A DNA stretch of 64,000 nucleotides, taken from positions 1,736,001 through 1,800,000 of the forward strand of contig JAKSGN010000033.1 of the NCBI GenBank assembly GCA_024180945.1. Reading direction: 5' to 3'. The notes under the pieces are model-generated. The model ran no database searches. It saw nothing but the letters and a program-made list of their open reading frames with translations, and had not been told where the DNA came from. The translations under genes were made by a program, and so were the position numbers. Origin of the DNA: Macrophomina tecta. Taxonomy: Eukaryota; Ascomycota; Dothideomycetes; Botryosphaeriales; Botryosphaeriaceae. Positions 32,778 through 43,798 of the stretch are shown here, one piece after another. Each line of letters starts with the position of its first letter. The stretch's first letter is position 1.

Positions 32778-34359
32778 TCAAGCCTTGCGAAAGGCGACCT
32801 CTGCTGGTAGACGGAAGCTCGCGCAGAACATCCTCTTATTCGGAGCTACGTCGCGCACGTCATATATCTTTCCATCCAGCGTCTCGCGGGTGATTTCAAA
32901 CTCCAACTTTTGGGATATGCGTTTGCAGATATCAATCTCCTGCTCTACGTTATCGTCGCTCTTAGTGCCGAAACAATAGACGTGGATCATTGGCAGCTGG
33001 GTGTCGGTATGAGGAGCGAACAGGGTAGACGGTTCTGTGGTACCCAAAGCCTCCTCAACAGGTGAGCGTGCAAAAAGCCCAATGAAAGAAGGCAGGAAGT
33101 CAATGGCGTTGGCAGGGAGGTTCATGACGTAGTGGGAGAAGATGCGGGGCTGGGTGAGCACCCGTTCGAGCGACTTGGGATCCACGGCGGCCGGTGCCTT
33201 TTCCCCGGCAGCCTTGCAACGCAAGCCACCCGCTGCCGCCTTCACAGTCACGCTATGTGACGATCTGTAGAGATCGGCGGTAGCATTGCGAATGAATTCA
33301 TGCCCGTCGGTGTTGAAGGCGCGCACGAATTGGCCGACCTATGGCAAGTGAGTAACGGGGAGGTCTAGGGACAGAGGAGCGAATCTTACCTTATTTCTCT
33401 TGACTGCATCGGCCATGCATGCGTAGCTCTCCGGATTCAAATCATTCGCCCATGTGAAGATGCGTTTCTTGCCTGCAGGTACTGCAAAGGGACCCACACC
33501 AGCCATAACGTCGCAGACGGCTTCTCCCTCGTTGAATGCCTGAACCATGCGCCGGTGCTCTGCCTGCAGCCTGCTATTCCAGTACACCTTCGAATAATCG
33601 AACCTGAAGGTGCAACCTTCTTCGTGCAGCTCCACATTGAGATCCGGGGATCCGATGAGGATTTCGTACGAAAAGGTACGGAACTCGCTCTCGTCGCCAA
33701 CATTATCCGTTTTGCTGATGACGGTCTCCACGTTGTGGGACTTGTCTTTCAACACTTGGGCGATGATTTGCTTGTAGGGTTGGTGGGAGTCCCGCAAGTT
33801 CAGGTGGAGAATATGTCCAACCTGAGAGAAGCGCTTGGGATAGGCGTCTTCCTGGTTATCCTCTGGAACTACGGCGGACAGGATGTCATCTGGGAATGGT
33901 CAGCACAGCGCTGAAGCTACCACCATCTGCGCCACGCACCGTATGTCCAGTAGTCGTAGTTGAGATGCAAATTATAGGGCACAACAGTAGCAATTTCTTT
34001 GCCTTGGAACTCGGCCAGCGTGGGGGACCAGGTCGAAGGGTCTGCCTACTCCCATCAGCATATGCATCCGACCGAATATGTGCCTCTGGTAGCGTACCAT
34101 CGTGCTTGATGTCAGGCCCCAGCAGCACGCACTTCCGGCCCTTCGCAGCTAACTCAGGCAGCGGGTCGGGCTGGACCGACTGCAGGCGCGGAGCGGACAG
34201 CACATCCTTGCTCTTTTCCAGGGTCTTCCGCACCAGGGAAATGTCCTTGTTGTTCGCGATGCGGGCGGCGGAGATGGGGAAGGTTTTTTGGAAGAAGGAC
34301 CGGTCGAGGACGCGCATCGCCCGTGCGACCGGCGGGCGGAACATAGCGTCGTCAGACAT
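32778..34359 (-). CDS. TRM5: tRNA (guanine37-N1)-methyltransferase TRM5
   Basis: A 474-residue Trm5, which methylates G37 next to the anticodon with S-adenosylmethionine and prevents +1 frameshifting; fungal Trm5 works in nucleus and mitochondria. Exons are 34359-34098, 34041-33940, 33889-33390 and 33338-32778. The N-terminal D1 domain includes PPVARAMRVLDRSFFQKTFP. The middle domain includes YPKRFSQVGHILHLNLR, a Trm5 hallmark, and VETVISKTDNVG. The Rossmann methyltransferase part has VYWNSRLQAEHRRMV, the SAM-binding loop DVMAGVGPFAVPAGKK near residue 245, ANDLNPESY, and the catalytic-region HYVMNLPANAIDFLPSF. The C-terminus has VRDVAPNKRMFCASFRLP. All four exons join in frame. It is divergent to the kinesin gene 374 bp away. 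Confidence 0.95.
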
Positions 34360-34733
34360 GGGCGCGGGACGGAGGCGATCAGTGGTGCGCGGTTGGCATA
34401 GCCGGCGCGCAACGAGTCGGTTGTCTCTGGGGGATGTGCGGGCGTGGAATGGCGGCGAGTGAGCAACAATAACATTGGGCCAAGCGTCGTCGGGACGAAC
34501 GCATGGATCAACCAAGCTCCTGCAGCAACGCGGGAGCGAGCCAGGGCCTCTCCGTATATTAACCAACGCTTCAGACCGCCCAAAGAAGCCCCCCAACCCA
34601 CGCGTCGCGTCCGCTGCCCCCCGCCGCCCTCGATGAAGCCTCCATAGCCTCGCATCGCAAACCCCGATCGAACACACGAGCACACCCGCAACCACGCGCC
34701 GCGCCGCCGCGCTGACGGCCACGACAACACACC
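34360..34733. promoter_or_regulatory. Divergent promoter TRM5 / kinesin-3
   Basis: A 374-bp, GC-rich interval between the start codons of two divergent genes. It must contain both promoters. No TATA box is obvious. Confidence 0.5.
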
Positions 34734-37700
34734 ATGGCGTCCGGCGGAGGGAACATCAAGGTCGTGGTGCGCTGCCGGCCCTTCAACAGCAGAGGTGCGC
34801 CTGTCCCCGCCGCGAGCCCCAGAGCATGCTGACGCCCAGCCAGAGAAGGACCGCAATGCACAATGTATCGTGCAGATGTCTGGGAACCAGACTGTCCTGA
34901 CGCCCCCGAAGGGTCTCGACGCCAAAAACAAGGGCAACAAGGCCGCCATAGAAGGCCCCAAGTCCTTCAAGTTCGACAAGAGCTACTGGTCCTTTGACAA
35001 AAGCGACCCCAACTACGCCGGCCAGGACCACCTGTTCGCCGATCTCGGGAGCCCGCTCCTCGACAACGCATTCCAGGGATTCAACAACTGCATTTTCGCC
35101 TATGGTCAGACCGGTTCGGGAAAGTCATACTCGATGATGGGCTATGGCGAGGAGTACGGTGTCATTCCGCGAATCTGCAAAGGCATGTTCGAGCGCATCG
35201 ACGAAATGCAGAAAGACTCGTCACTTAGCTGCACGGTCGAAGTCTCGTATCTGGAAATCTACAACGAGCGCGTTCGCGACCTGCTCAACCCAGCCAACAA
35301 GGGCAATCTCAAAGTCCGCGAACACCCCTCCACCGGTCCTTATGTCGAAGACTTGGCCAAACTCGTCGTGCGCTCGTTCCAGGAAATTGAGAACTTGATG
35401 GACGAGGGTAATAAGGCCAGAACTGTCGCTGCCACCAACATGAACGAAACCTCGTCGCGATCGCATGCTGTCTTCACGTTGACTCTGACCCAGAAACGCC
35501 ACGACGCCGAAACAAACATGGACACCGAAAAGGTTGCCAAGATCAGTTTGGTGGATTTGGCAGGTTCTGAGCGTGCTACATCTACTGGAGCTACTGGTGC
35601 GCGTCTCAAAGAAGGTGCTGAAATCAACAGATCTCTTTCCACCCTCGGTCGTGTCATTGCTGCCCTGGCAGATCTGTCCTCCGGAAAGGCTAAGAAGAAG
35701 GCTGCTTCCATGGTCCCTTATCGAGATTCCGTCCTCACGTGGCTTCTGAAAGACTCGCTCGGTGGGAATAGTATGACGGCTATGATTGCGGCCATTTCTC
35801 CGGCGGACATCAACTTTGAAGAAACCCTTTCGACCCTTCGATACGCCGATTCAGCAAAGCGCATCAAGAACCACGCCGTCGTCAACGAAGATCCAAATGC
35901 TCGCATGATTCGGGAGTTGAAGGAAGAGCTGGCCCAACTCCGTTCAAAACTCGGAGGAGGTGGTGGCGGCGGCGCGGGGGGCGCAGGCGTCCCTCCAGAA
36001 GAGCAGTATGCGCCGGACACTCCACTGGAAAAACAAATTGTCTCCATCACTTCTTCGGACGGGACGGTCAAGAAGGTCTCCAAAGCCGAGATTGCCGAGC
36101 AGCTTAGCCAGTCTGAAAAGCTGTACAAGGACCTCAACCAAACATGGGAGGAGAAGTTACAAAAGACGGAGGAGATCCACAAGGAGCGTGAGGCCAAACT
36201 GGAGGAGCTGGGCATCAGCATCGAGAAAGGTTTCGTCGGTCTTCACACGCCCAAGAAAATGCCGCATTTGGTGAACCTCAGCGATGATCCGTTGCTAGCC
36301 GAGTGCTTGGTTTACAATCTGAAGCCCGGTACAACGATGGTGGGGAACGTTGAATCTCAGAACAACGCCGAAGTCCGCCTCAACGGATCGAAAATCCTTT
36401 CCGAGCATTGCACGTTCGAGAACGTGGATAACGTGGTGACGGTGGTTCCTAAACCTAATGCGGGAGTCATGGTCAACGGTATCCGCATTGAAGAACCGAA
36501 GCGGCTTAGGAGCGGCTACCGTATCATCTTAGGCGACTTTCACATATTCCGCTTCAACCACCCCGAGGAAGCCCGTGCAGAGAGAGCCGAACAGGGCAGC
36601 CTTCTGCGTCATTCGGTGACGGCAAGCCAGGTAACATCGCCAGTTGGAACGCCTTCTCGGCCTGCGCATTCTCGAACCTGGAGCTCCGCAAGCCAAGGAC
36701 AATCTGAGGATCCGAGCCCCCGAGGAGGATCGCCCGTGCCTTTCAGGAGCAGCCGCGACACTGATTGGTCTTTTGCGCGCCGTGAGGCAGTGACTGCGAT
36801 TCTGGGACCGGACCAAAAAATCTCCAACTTGACCGATGATGAACTTGATGTCCTGTTCGACGACCTACAGCGAGTGCGCGCTGTTAGGAAGGCGAGACCA
36901 GAGAGCAAATTCTTCGAGAGGGACGAAGATGCCGAGTCCGATGGCTCTTTTCCGATCCGAGAGAAGTACGCTTCTACCAGTACAGTGGACAACTTCTCCC
37001 TGGACACTGCATTGACTATTCCCGGAACACCGCAACTCGGTGATGAAGACGAGCGTCTCAAGGCCGCGCGGGATGACATGCAAAACCAACTCGACAAGCA
37101 AAAAGGCGAATACCAGGATAGGCTCAAGGATGCCGAAGAATCATCTGTTGAGATCGAGGATATTCGCGTTCAAAGAGTCAAGATGGAGGAGCAACTGCGC
37201 GCGGTCAAGGAGGAGATGCAGCAGGAATTGCAGCGTCAGAAAGAGAGTTTCGAAAGACAGCTACAAGAGTACTCGTCGCCAACTTCTGAAGGAAGAAGTG
37301 CTTTTATCTTCTTGTCCAAGGAAGAGGCAGAGCGGGCCAAGCAAGTGTTTGCTCATTGGCGTCAGCGTCGGTATGTGGCCATGGCTGAGACGCTACTTCA
37401 GAATGCTGCACTGTTGAAGGAAGCACAAGTCATGAGCCAGCAAATGGACAAGCATGTCGTTTTCCAATTCTGTGTCGTCGACGTGGGCCACACTTTCGCC
37501 TCTTCTTACGATTTGGTTCTCAATGGCGTTCCAGGAGAAGACGATGAGGATCTCGAGGCGACGCCTAAACCATGTATTGGCGTCAGAGTCATTGACTTCA
37601 AGGACCATGTCATACACCTTTGGTCACTGCAGAAGCTTCGTCGACGTGTGAGGGCAATGCGTCAGATGCACCAATATCTTAACAAGCCGGAGTACATGCA

Positions 37701-39615
37701 GCACTTCCGCCTCGAGAACCCCTTTACTGAGCCTTGTTCACCGGAGTACTCTAGGATCGGAGATGCAGACGTGCCTCTCGCCGCAGTTTTTGAGTCCCGC
37801 GTCCAAGACTTTTCGATCGATGTAACTTCAACCTATACTGAAGGTGTTGTCGGTATTTTGCGCCTCTCGCTAGAACCTTCATTTGCCGAAGCTTCATCAT
37901 CAACCTTGAAATTCAATGTTGTCATGCATCAAATGATAGGCTTTCCTGAGCGGGAGGGAACTGATGTTCACGCTCAGCTGTTTTTCCCCGGCATCTCCGA
38001 CGAGGGAGGCGCGACTACAACCCAAATGATCAGCGGTTTTAACGAAGGGCCGATCAAATTCGAAAGCGTGCACAGCATGGGCTTGCCTTTGAACAGTCCT
38101 CGATCAGCATCACTCCGGATCTCCATCTTCGCGAAAGTCACGTCAATGCACCTCGACAAACTGCTCAGCTGGGACGATATGCGTGATTCCGCGCCCAGAC
38201 CTAAAGCAAAGCGAGTCAACTCCCGGCTGCCTGAATCGGAATTTTATGCTGAAGAGCGACACGACATCTTTGCAAGGGTACAGATCCAGGAAATGGCAGA
38301 AGATGGAAATTATCGGCCGGTCGACGTCGTGCAGGCGAGTCCGCTCGACCAAGGAGCTTTCCAGCTCCACCAAGGCATTCAGCGTCGGTTCGTTGTCGAC
38401 CTAACACACAGCTCCGGTCAAGTGCTCCAGTGGCAGGATATCTCCTCGATCCGTGTTGGGCATGTCAAACTATTGGACGCAAGCGGCCGCACTGCGGGAA
38501 CGGATTCGCCACAGCCCCAGGTGCCAATGAAACTTTTGGCTAAGCCAACTGTCAAGGATAATGCCGACGGCACCAGCAACGTGACGTTCATTGGACTTTG
38601 GGACTCCAGCATGCACGGGTCTCTTCTCCTTGACCGTACAACGGCGGATCGTTACAGAGTACAGGTCTCCCTGATATGGGACGTCGCATGCGCCAAGTTG
38701 ACGAAGCCTATGACCTTTTCGTTGGATCTTTCCGTCCAAATACGTTCGCGCACCTACATTCGGCCCACTTCGATGTTCAGCGCCATGTTCAGCGCTCAGC
38801 GTATTGTGCACTCCACTGTCGGCATGTTCTCTGTGGCGATCAGGCCAGTATCCGCCAAGAGAGCTGTCGATCTGTGGAGGATGAGTACCCAGCATGACTA
38901 TGTCAAAGGAGAGGAGATGCTTACTGGTTGGACTCCGCGCGGCGTGTCACTTGTCAAAGATTTCCTCGCCACGCGGAAACGCCGAAGGCGAATTGCAGAG
39001 ATCGAGACTGCTCGGAGCATACTCAGCCAGCGCGCCCTCACTGCGAACGGTGATGCGTACCTTGAGAATTATGGGGAAGTCGACGAGCGCCAGAAGGAGC
39101 TCCTTAGAAAGGTGCTCAATCTCTGGCAAACCAAGAAAGACATCGGCGAGCTTATCCTCACCAAAGAGAACCTCGAGCCGCCGGAGCGAGGGGCTGCCTT
39201 TGCCACGCCGCCCAACGGTGAGACCAAACCTACACTCATTTCCGAAGTGCGCTATGTGGCGAAGAACCCGACGATGCTCAAGAGCGGCTACCTGATGACG
39301 CCGGATGACACCAATACACGGTGGGTGAGGCGGTTCGTTGAGCTGCGTCGGCCCTATCTGCATATCTACACTGTGCCCGAGGGTGATGAGTTGAACGCGA
39401 TCAACTTGTCGAATTCACGGATCGATCACCAGCCGCAGCTCGCTGGGTTATTGCAGCGGCACAACATGAATGTGTTCGCCGTGTTTGCGCCGCAGAACAC
39501 ATTCCTGTTCGCAGCAAAGAGTGAGCGTGAGAAGATCGAGTGGATCCTCAAGATCGATCAGAGTTACTTCAGCAGCGGTAGCGGAACTCCCGCAGAGGAC
39601 GACGACAGTGCTTGA
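34734..39615 (+). CDS. Kinesin-3 motor, UNC104/KIF1A type
   Basis: A 1610-residue plus-end kinesin-3, which in filamentous fungi moves vesicles and endosomes along microtubules. A 61-nt first exon (34734-34794) encodes MASGGGNIKVVVRCRPFNSR; a 49-nt intron precedes exon 2 (34844-39615). The motor domain has the P-loop FAYGQTGSGKSYSMMG near 105, NETSSRSHAVF near 220, LVDLAGSE near 257, and a short neck with a Gly-rich insert around 390-400. An FHA domain spans about 490-595 (PLLAECLVYNLKPGTTMVG, SEHCTFENVDN, VNGIRI, GDFHIFRFNHPEEARAE). Short coiled coils occur near 750-830. KIF1B/DUF3694-type modules fill the middle. A C-terminal lipid-binding PH domain (about 1495-1602: KSGYLMTPDD, WVRRFVELRRPYLHIYTV) is the cargo-membrane anchor. 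The domain order is complete, with no sign of truncation. Confidence 0.96.
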
Positions 39616-40669
39616 GCTCTTTTCGATCATGAACGACCCTGAAAAATAACGAATCTCTATTTTCACCCTACCAGTTGCCGAGGAAAGATATCCCTCCCAA
39701 TACTCTCCTTTGTCTTTTGTGTGTGTGCACGAGTCAGAAATGCCGACGTCAAGCTATAATGGTTAGTCTCTCCCGCGAAGAATGTCAAGTTGTTGGATGG
39801 ATTGATGTATGAACAGGGGCTAGTTTCTGCTTTTTGGCTATTTGCTACAAGTTTGGCTGGCACGCACGCAGGCTTATTTGGAGGCGGTCCACTGCAAATA
39901 CTCTGTTTCTGATACCCAAAGAATTTCCGCGTGAAACATCCGCGGTACCCTTTTTCATTTGAATTTCTGCGCTCGATACATATTTTCCCCTTCATTATGT
40001 TGAGATAGAACGCGCACCTACAACAGGAGAAAACGAAATATCGTACTTTTCGCACCTTTAACTTCCGAAATTGTCAATGAATAATATCCCGCTACTTTTG
40101 ACGTCTGGTTCGCCTTCTGCGTTGGACGGACCGAGTCGCAACGTGTGAGCAACTAGAGCCGCTTATAGGTATCGCCGTTCTCCTCAAGCGTTAGCGACCA
40201 GGACTATTTCAATTTTCTGATTACTCATACGAAGTACTTATATGATCTATTCGGTTTTCCTACCGGCTGCTCAAGGCCTATCTGCTATTCGTTCCCCTTC
40301 CATTGAACAAAGCAGAGGCAAAAATTGGGGGCCAGTAGCAGCTTAGAGTCGCGTCCACGGATCTCTGCATCAAACGATATGGGGATCACCACCGGGTACG
40401 GCGCGACAGAATCACTTAAAAGAGCTTATAATGACATGTAGGCATGATTCAAGAGAATAAGAGTCATTACATTCCCGAATAGGTTGTCCTTAGCTGATGC
40501 GCCATCGCTCGAGCCATGCTTGCGGGTAAGAAATGGAAGCCACTAGACTTCGCAGCACCATGATCGGTAAAGACAGTTGCAGCACCGCAGTACTATACAC
40601 ATATTGTCCCATCGCGACACCCAATTTTTGGTTGGATTACGCCTCGTCATCGGGCGGGGCACTTCCCGC
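39616..40669. other. Convergent intergenic region, AT-rich
   Basis: About 1 kb between the convergent kinesin and hydrophobin genes, more AT-rich than the coding flanks. A minus-strand frame at 39663-40055 is Cys/Lys-rich and not recognised. No gene is supported. Confidence 0.4.
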
Positions 40670-41169
40670 TTAGAGGATGTCGGTGCAGGAGAGGTCGACA
40701 ACGACCAAGCCCTACAGGACGAAAGTCAGCTTTTGAGGGGATTCCAGGAGGAATTTCTGAGCTACAAAGACTTACGGAGTTCTTGCTACCTTCGCAGCAC
40801 TTGACGGTGTTCTCGTTACCGCAGATCTGATCCGTGTCGAGCGGGGAGAGGACGTTCACTGTTGAAGGTCCGCTGTCAGAGCCCACGCTTGCGATGCTTG
40901 GCGGATAATTCTAGCAACTTACGGATGGTAGCACCGATGCCGGTGCAGCCATTGCCAAGGATGGGCCCAAGGAGGAGAGAGATCAAGCCGGCACTGCTCT
41001 CCTTGTTGGAACTGTTGCAGCACGAGACCACCTGGTTGGCGGAGCAGGTCTGGGAAGCGCTGCCCAGAGTCTTTCCAGTGCGAGCCTCAATCTTGTTTTC
41101 GGCGGTCGGGACGGCGCTGGCGACGACGGCCATAGAGATGATGGTGGAGCAGATGGTGGAGGCCTTCAT
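40670..41169 (-). CDS. Class I hydrophobin
   Basis: A 123-residue secreted hydrophobin, a surface-active protein that coats aerial hyphae and spores and can mediate attachment. Exons are 41169-40923, 40858-40776 and 40711-40670. A signal peptide (MKASTICSTIISMAVVASA) precedes eight mature Cys in the pattern C-7-CC-23-C-19-C-7-CC-14-C. The spacing fits class I (class II would have 11 and 16 residues between C3-C4 and C4-C5). The C3-C4 loop includes the hydrophobic GLISLLLGPILG. The final Cys is in a 14-codon last exon ending LSCTDIL. Introns of 64 both have GTAAGT donors; the first acceptor is CAACAG, chosen because a nearer one gives a stop. A TATA-like element lies about 125 bp upstream. Hydrophobin genes are usually induced during aerial growth; nothing here shows when. 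Confidence 0.92.
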
Positions 41170-43798
41170 TTTGGCTGAGATGAGGTTTTCCTTCCAAAGA
41201 AGAGTGATTGAGGGCTGAGGAGCTGTGTTGCGGGCTTTTCGTATGGGAGAAGATGTTGTTGATGGCTGTCTAGAGGAGAGGCGAGGAGAACTTAAATAGT
41301 CGTGGGAGGAGTAAAGTCGAAGCCGTGCTTCGGAGTGGTATTTCGTGTCCGTTGCCCAGATCGGGGAATGTTTTGTTGCTTTTCCTTGCTTTTCCCCTTG
41401 CCATCTCTTGTTTATCCTTAGTGCTGCATTGCTAGCCGTCGGCGTGGCCGTGTCGATACCGCGGGTACGGTTGAGAACTGCAAGGATATGATGCGCTGGC
41501 GGCGGATACTGTAGGTCGCTGTGTGTTGATGACTAGAGCTATCTTCTCCTGTATGCATGGGATAGAATGATCTTGATCAGCCACAAAGCTCCACCTTCAT
41601 CATCTTGCAGGCAGGATGTAGCGGGACCGCGCCTAGAGCACTCCCTCCCTTGTGGCGGACTTCCAACTTTGTGAGCAGGATGGGCGCCACGCTTGGTGAA
41701 AATGCATAGCCAAGAGGCATAGCTGTAGCTGAACACATCTTGGCACACCACGAGGACGAGTCCAAAAGACATAGCCGTGCATCGGAGCGGTCGGGAAAGA
41801 GACTCTAGCTGGACCCACAGCCAGCCTCGCAATACGTGCCTCCGACTCAGGAGCGTAGAAGCAATGGACATTCTGCATTTGTTGGAGTAGACACTCGATC
41901 CGGATTCGGCGTGCCCGGAGCTTCATTTGACATGAGGCTCTCTTCGAACGTATGGCAGCTGGACCGGGGACAAGACATGATGCTGCTGTTTCCCCGCAAA
42001 ACTGAGCAACCAATGCCAGGCCGTATGGTAGCAGTGTGATGGACTGCGGGTTTCAGGGGAAGCAAGATGATTGGCTGGTGGTGGTCCCGAAAGTGGCATG
42101 GCTGCGGCCGGGGCCCTGGCGATGGAAGAGACTCAACAGGCAAAGGAATAAAAACAAACGGCGAGCTAGCCCGGGCTGGATGCGGCTAACAGGCGTGTGG
42201 AGTAGGGTCGGGCCGCGCGGTAACATGGGAGTGGCGGGACAGTGGGGCGACCTCGTAACATCGGTGACGGCAGTGGCCAGGTACGCGGCGGCAGATGGCC
42301 GCGATCCGCGAGGCATTATTGACGACGGCACTGCTATGATCTCCCCGCAGCGCTGGCTGCAGATCATAGATCGAGATGCAATGAGAGAGAGCTTCAGTCC
42401 ACTGCAGCGCCCGCCCGCCGAGAATAGGCGTGCGGATCATTGCCGCGCAAGGAGCCAACGCCGGCGGCCCCGCGGTGGAGTCTCCAAGACTTTGGATTGT
42501 GGGGAAGGTACGAGCTTGATGGTCCGCAATTGCCTTTTCGGGACACGTCAAGGCCTCGTGGAGCAAGGCGGCGCCGGATCGGGCGAAGGGGGGGCTCAGC
42601 GGCACGGAGCGGGGAACTGACACGCCGGTGACACGGGAGGCGCAGGTTGAAGAAGACGCACAGCGCTGTTGACGCCGGCTTTGGGGGCGGGCTGGACCCA
42701 ATGATGGCTGCCAAAGCCCGTGGTGCCACCAGACGCCTCCGCGGATGCTCCGCCGCTGTGCCGCCTGCGCCCATGTCGCACCTAAACCGCCGTCCGTATT
42801 TACCCACAAATGCTGAGACCACGCTTCTCTCGCCCCCGTCCAATCCGCCCAACGCCGTCGTCTGCCGCACCCGCAGCTTCGCTTGAAGCTCGTGCATCTT
42901 CTGCCACCTGTTGTCCGACCCAGCCTGCTGGATGCTGATGAAGTTGCCCGTTCGGGTGATTAGCTGCCAGCATCGTTTGCTTTTCAGTCAGCCACTGCCC
43001 GGCTGCTCTAGCTAGTCCAATCGAGCCCAAGGTGGCTCGAAGACACGCCTGTCCGTCATTCCGCATGCCCCCATTATTGTAGCTTCCCATTGGCGTTGCG
43101 TCGCCGTCCCTTGAGATTCACTTTTATTTCTGCATTCACTTATCCGTGCCTACCGACTCTCAGTCCAATCGACACTCATTTTCCCGTCGGATATTTCTAC
43201 CATGGCTATGCATCGACGTGGCTGGGCCTACGGACGCGTGCATCTGCTTCTTCTAACCCTAATCCCTCTGCCGCCTGCAATCGCAGCAATTTCCGTTTAC
43301 AGTGCTGTGCGTTAGTGACCCACTATTTGGGTGAAGATCAGAATCTCAAGGCCTTCGCATCAAGGATTGAAGACATTACTATTCATGGTACGTTGGACAA
43401 GGTGCGCCGCTGACAAGCTGCAGATTGATACATGAATGACGACACACGTGGAATAGAACTCCAGTGGTTGCATAATCAGTGCAACGTGCGAAGCATAAAT
43501 GAGAATGAGAAAAGAAAATACCGAGTTGTGAAAAAGTGATACTCCGGCCACAGTATTGTGCGTCGGCAAGCTACACCAAGTCGAAGCCGCTACCCAGGCC
43601 GGGGTGTTCGAAAAGGCCGATGACATAGACGACCGCATAGCTGCCCCAGCCTCGCAAACTTGCCGGTGCAATGCCCTGAGGCCGCGTCTCGTAACTGTCA
43701 ACGAAAGAGTGCCTCAAAACCCCCTGTCCTCACCCCCTCTGTGCACCTTTCTCCGCACCGCAGGGCGGAATGAAATCCCATTCACACCTGCTGAGAAT
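41170..43798. other. Large intergenic region upstream of the hydrophobin
   Basis: About 2.6 kb between the hydrophobin start and the 3' end of the coiled-coil gene. Frames of 100-200 codons at 42.2-42.9 kb are GC-driven and overlap on both strands. A 37-codon frame at 43202-43315 resembles a signal peptide (see findings). The length suggests an extended hydrophobin promoter. Confidence 0.4.
41291..41299 (-). promoter_or_regulatory. TATA-like box of the hydrophobin gene
   Basis: On the coding strand the site reads CTATTTAAG, about 125 bp before the start codon. TATA elements are common in strongly regulated, highly expressed fungal genes such as hydrophobins. This is based on sequence and position only. 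Confidence 0.45.

Noticed and set aside
34795..34843. Reading the kinesin frame from a GTG at 34795
   Set aside because: That segment is the 49-nt intron; exon 1 at 34734-34794 supplies the conserved IKVVVRCRPF start of the motor domain.
42186..42897. Two overlapping minus-strand frames of 207 and 167 codons upstream of the hydrophobin
   Set aside because: They overlap each other and plus-strand frames in GC-rich DNA, with Arg/Pro-rich composition and no domains.
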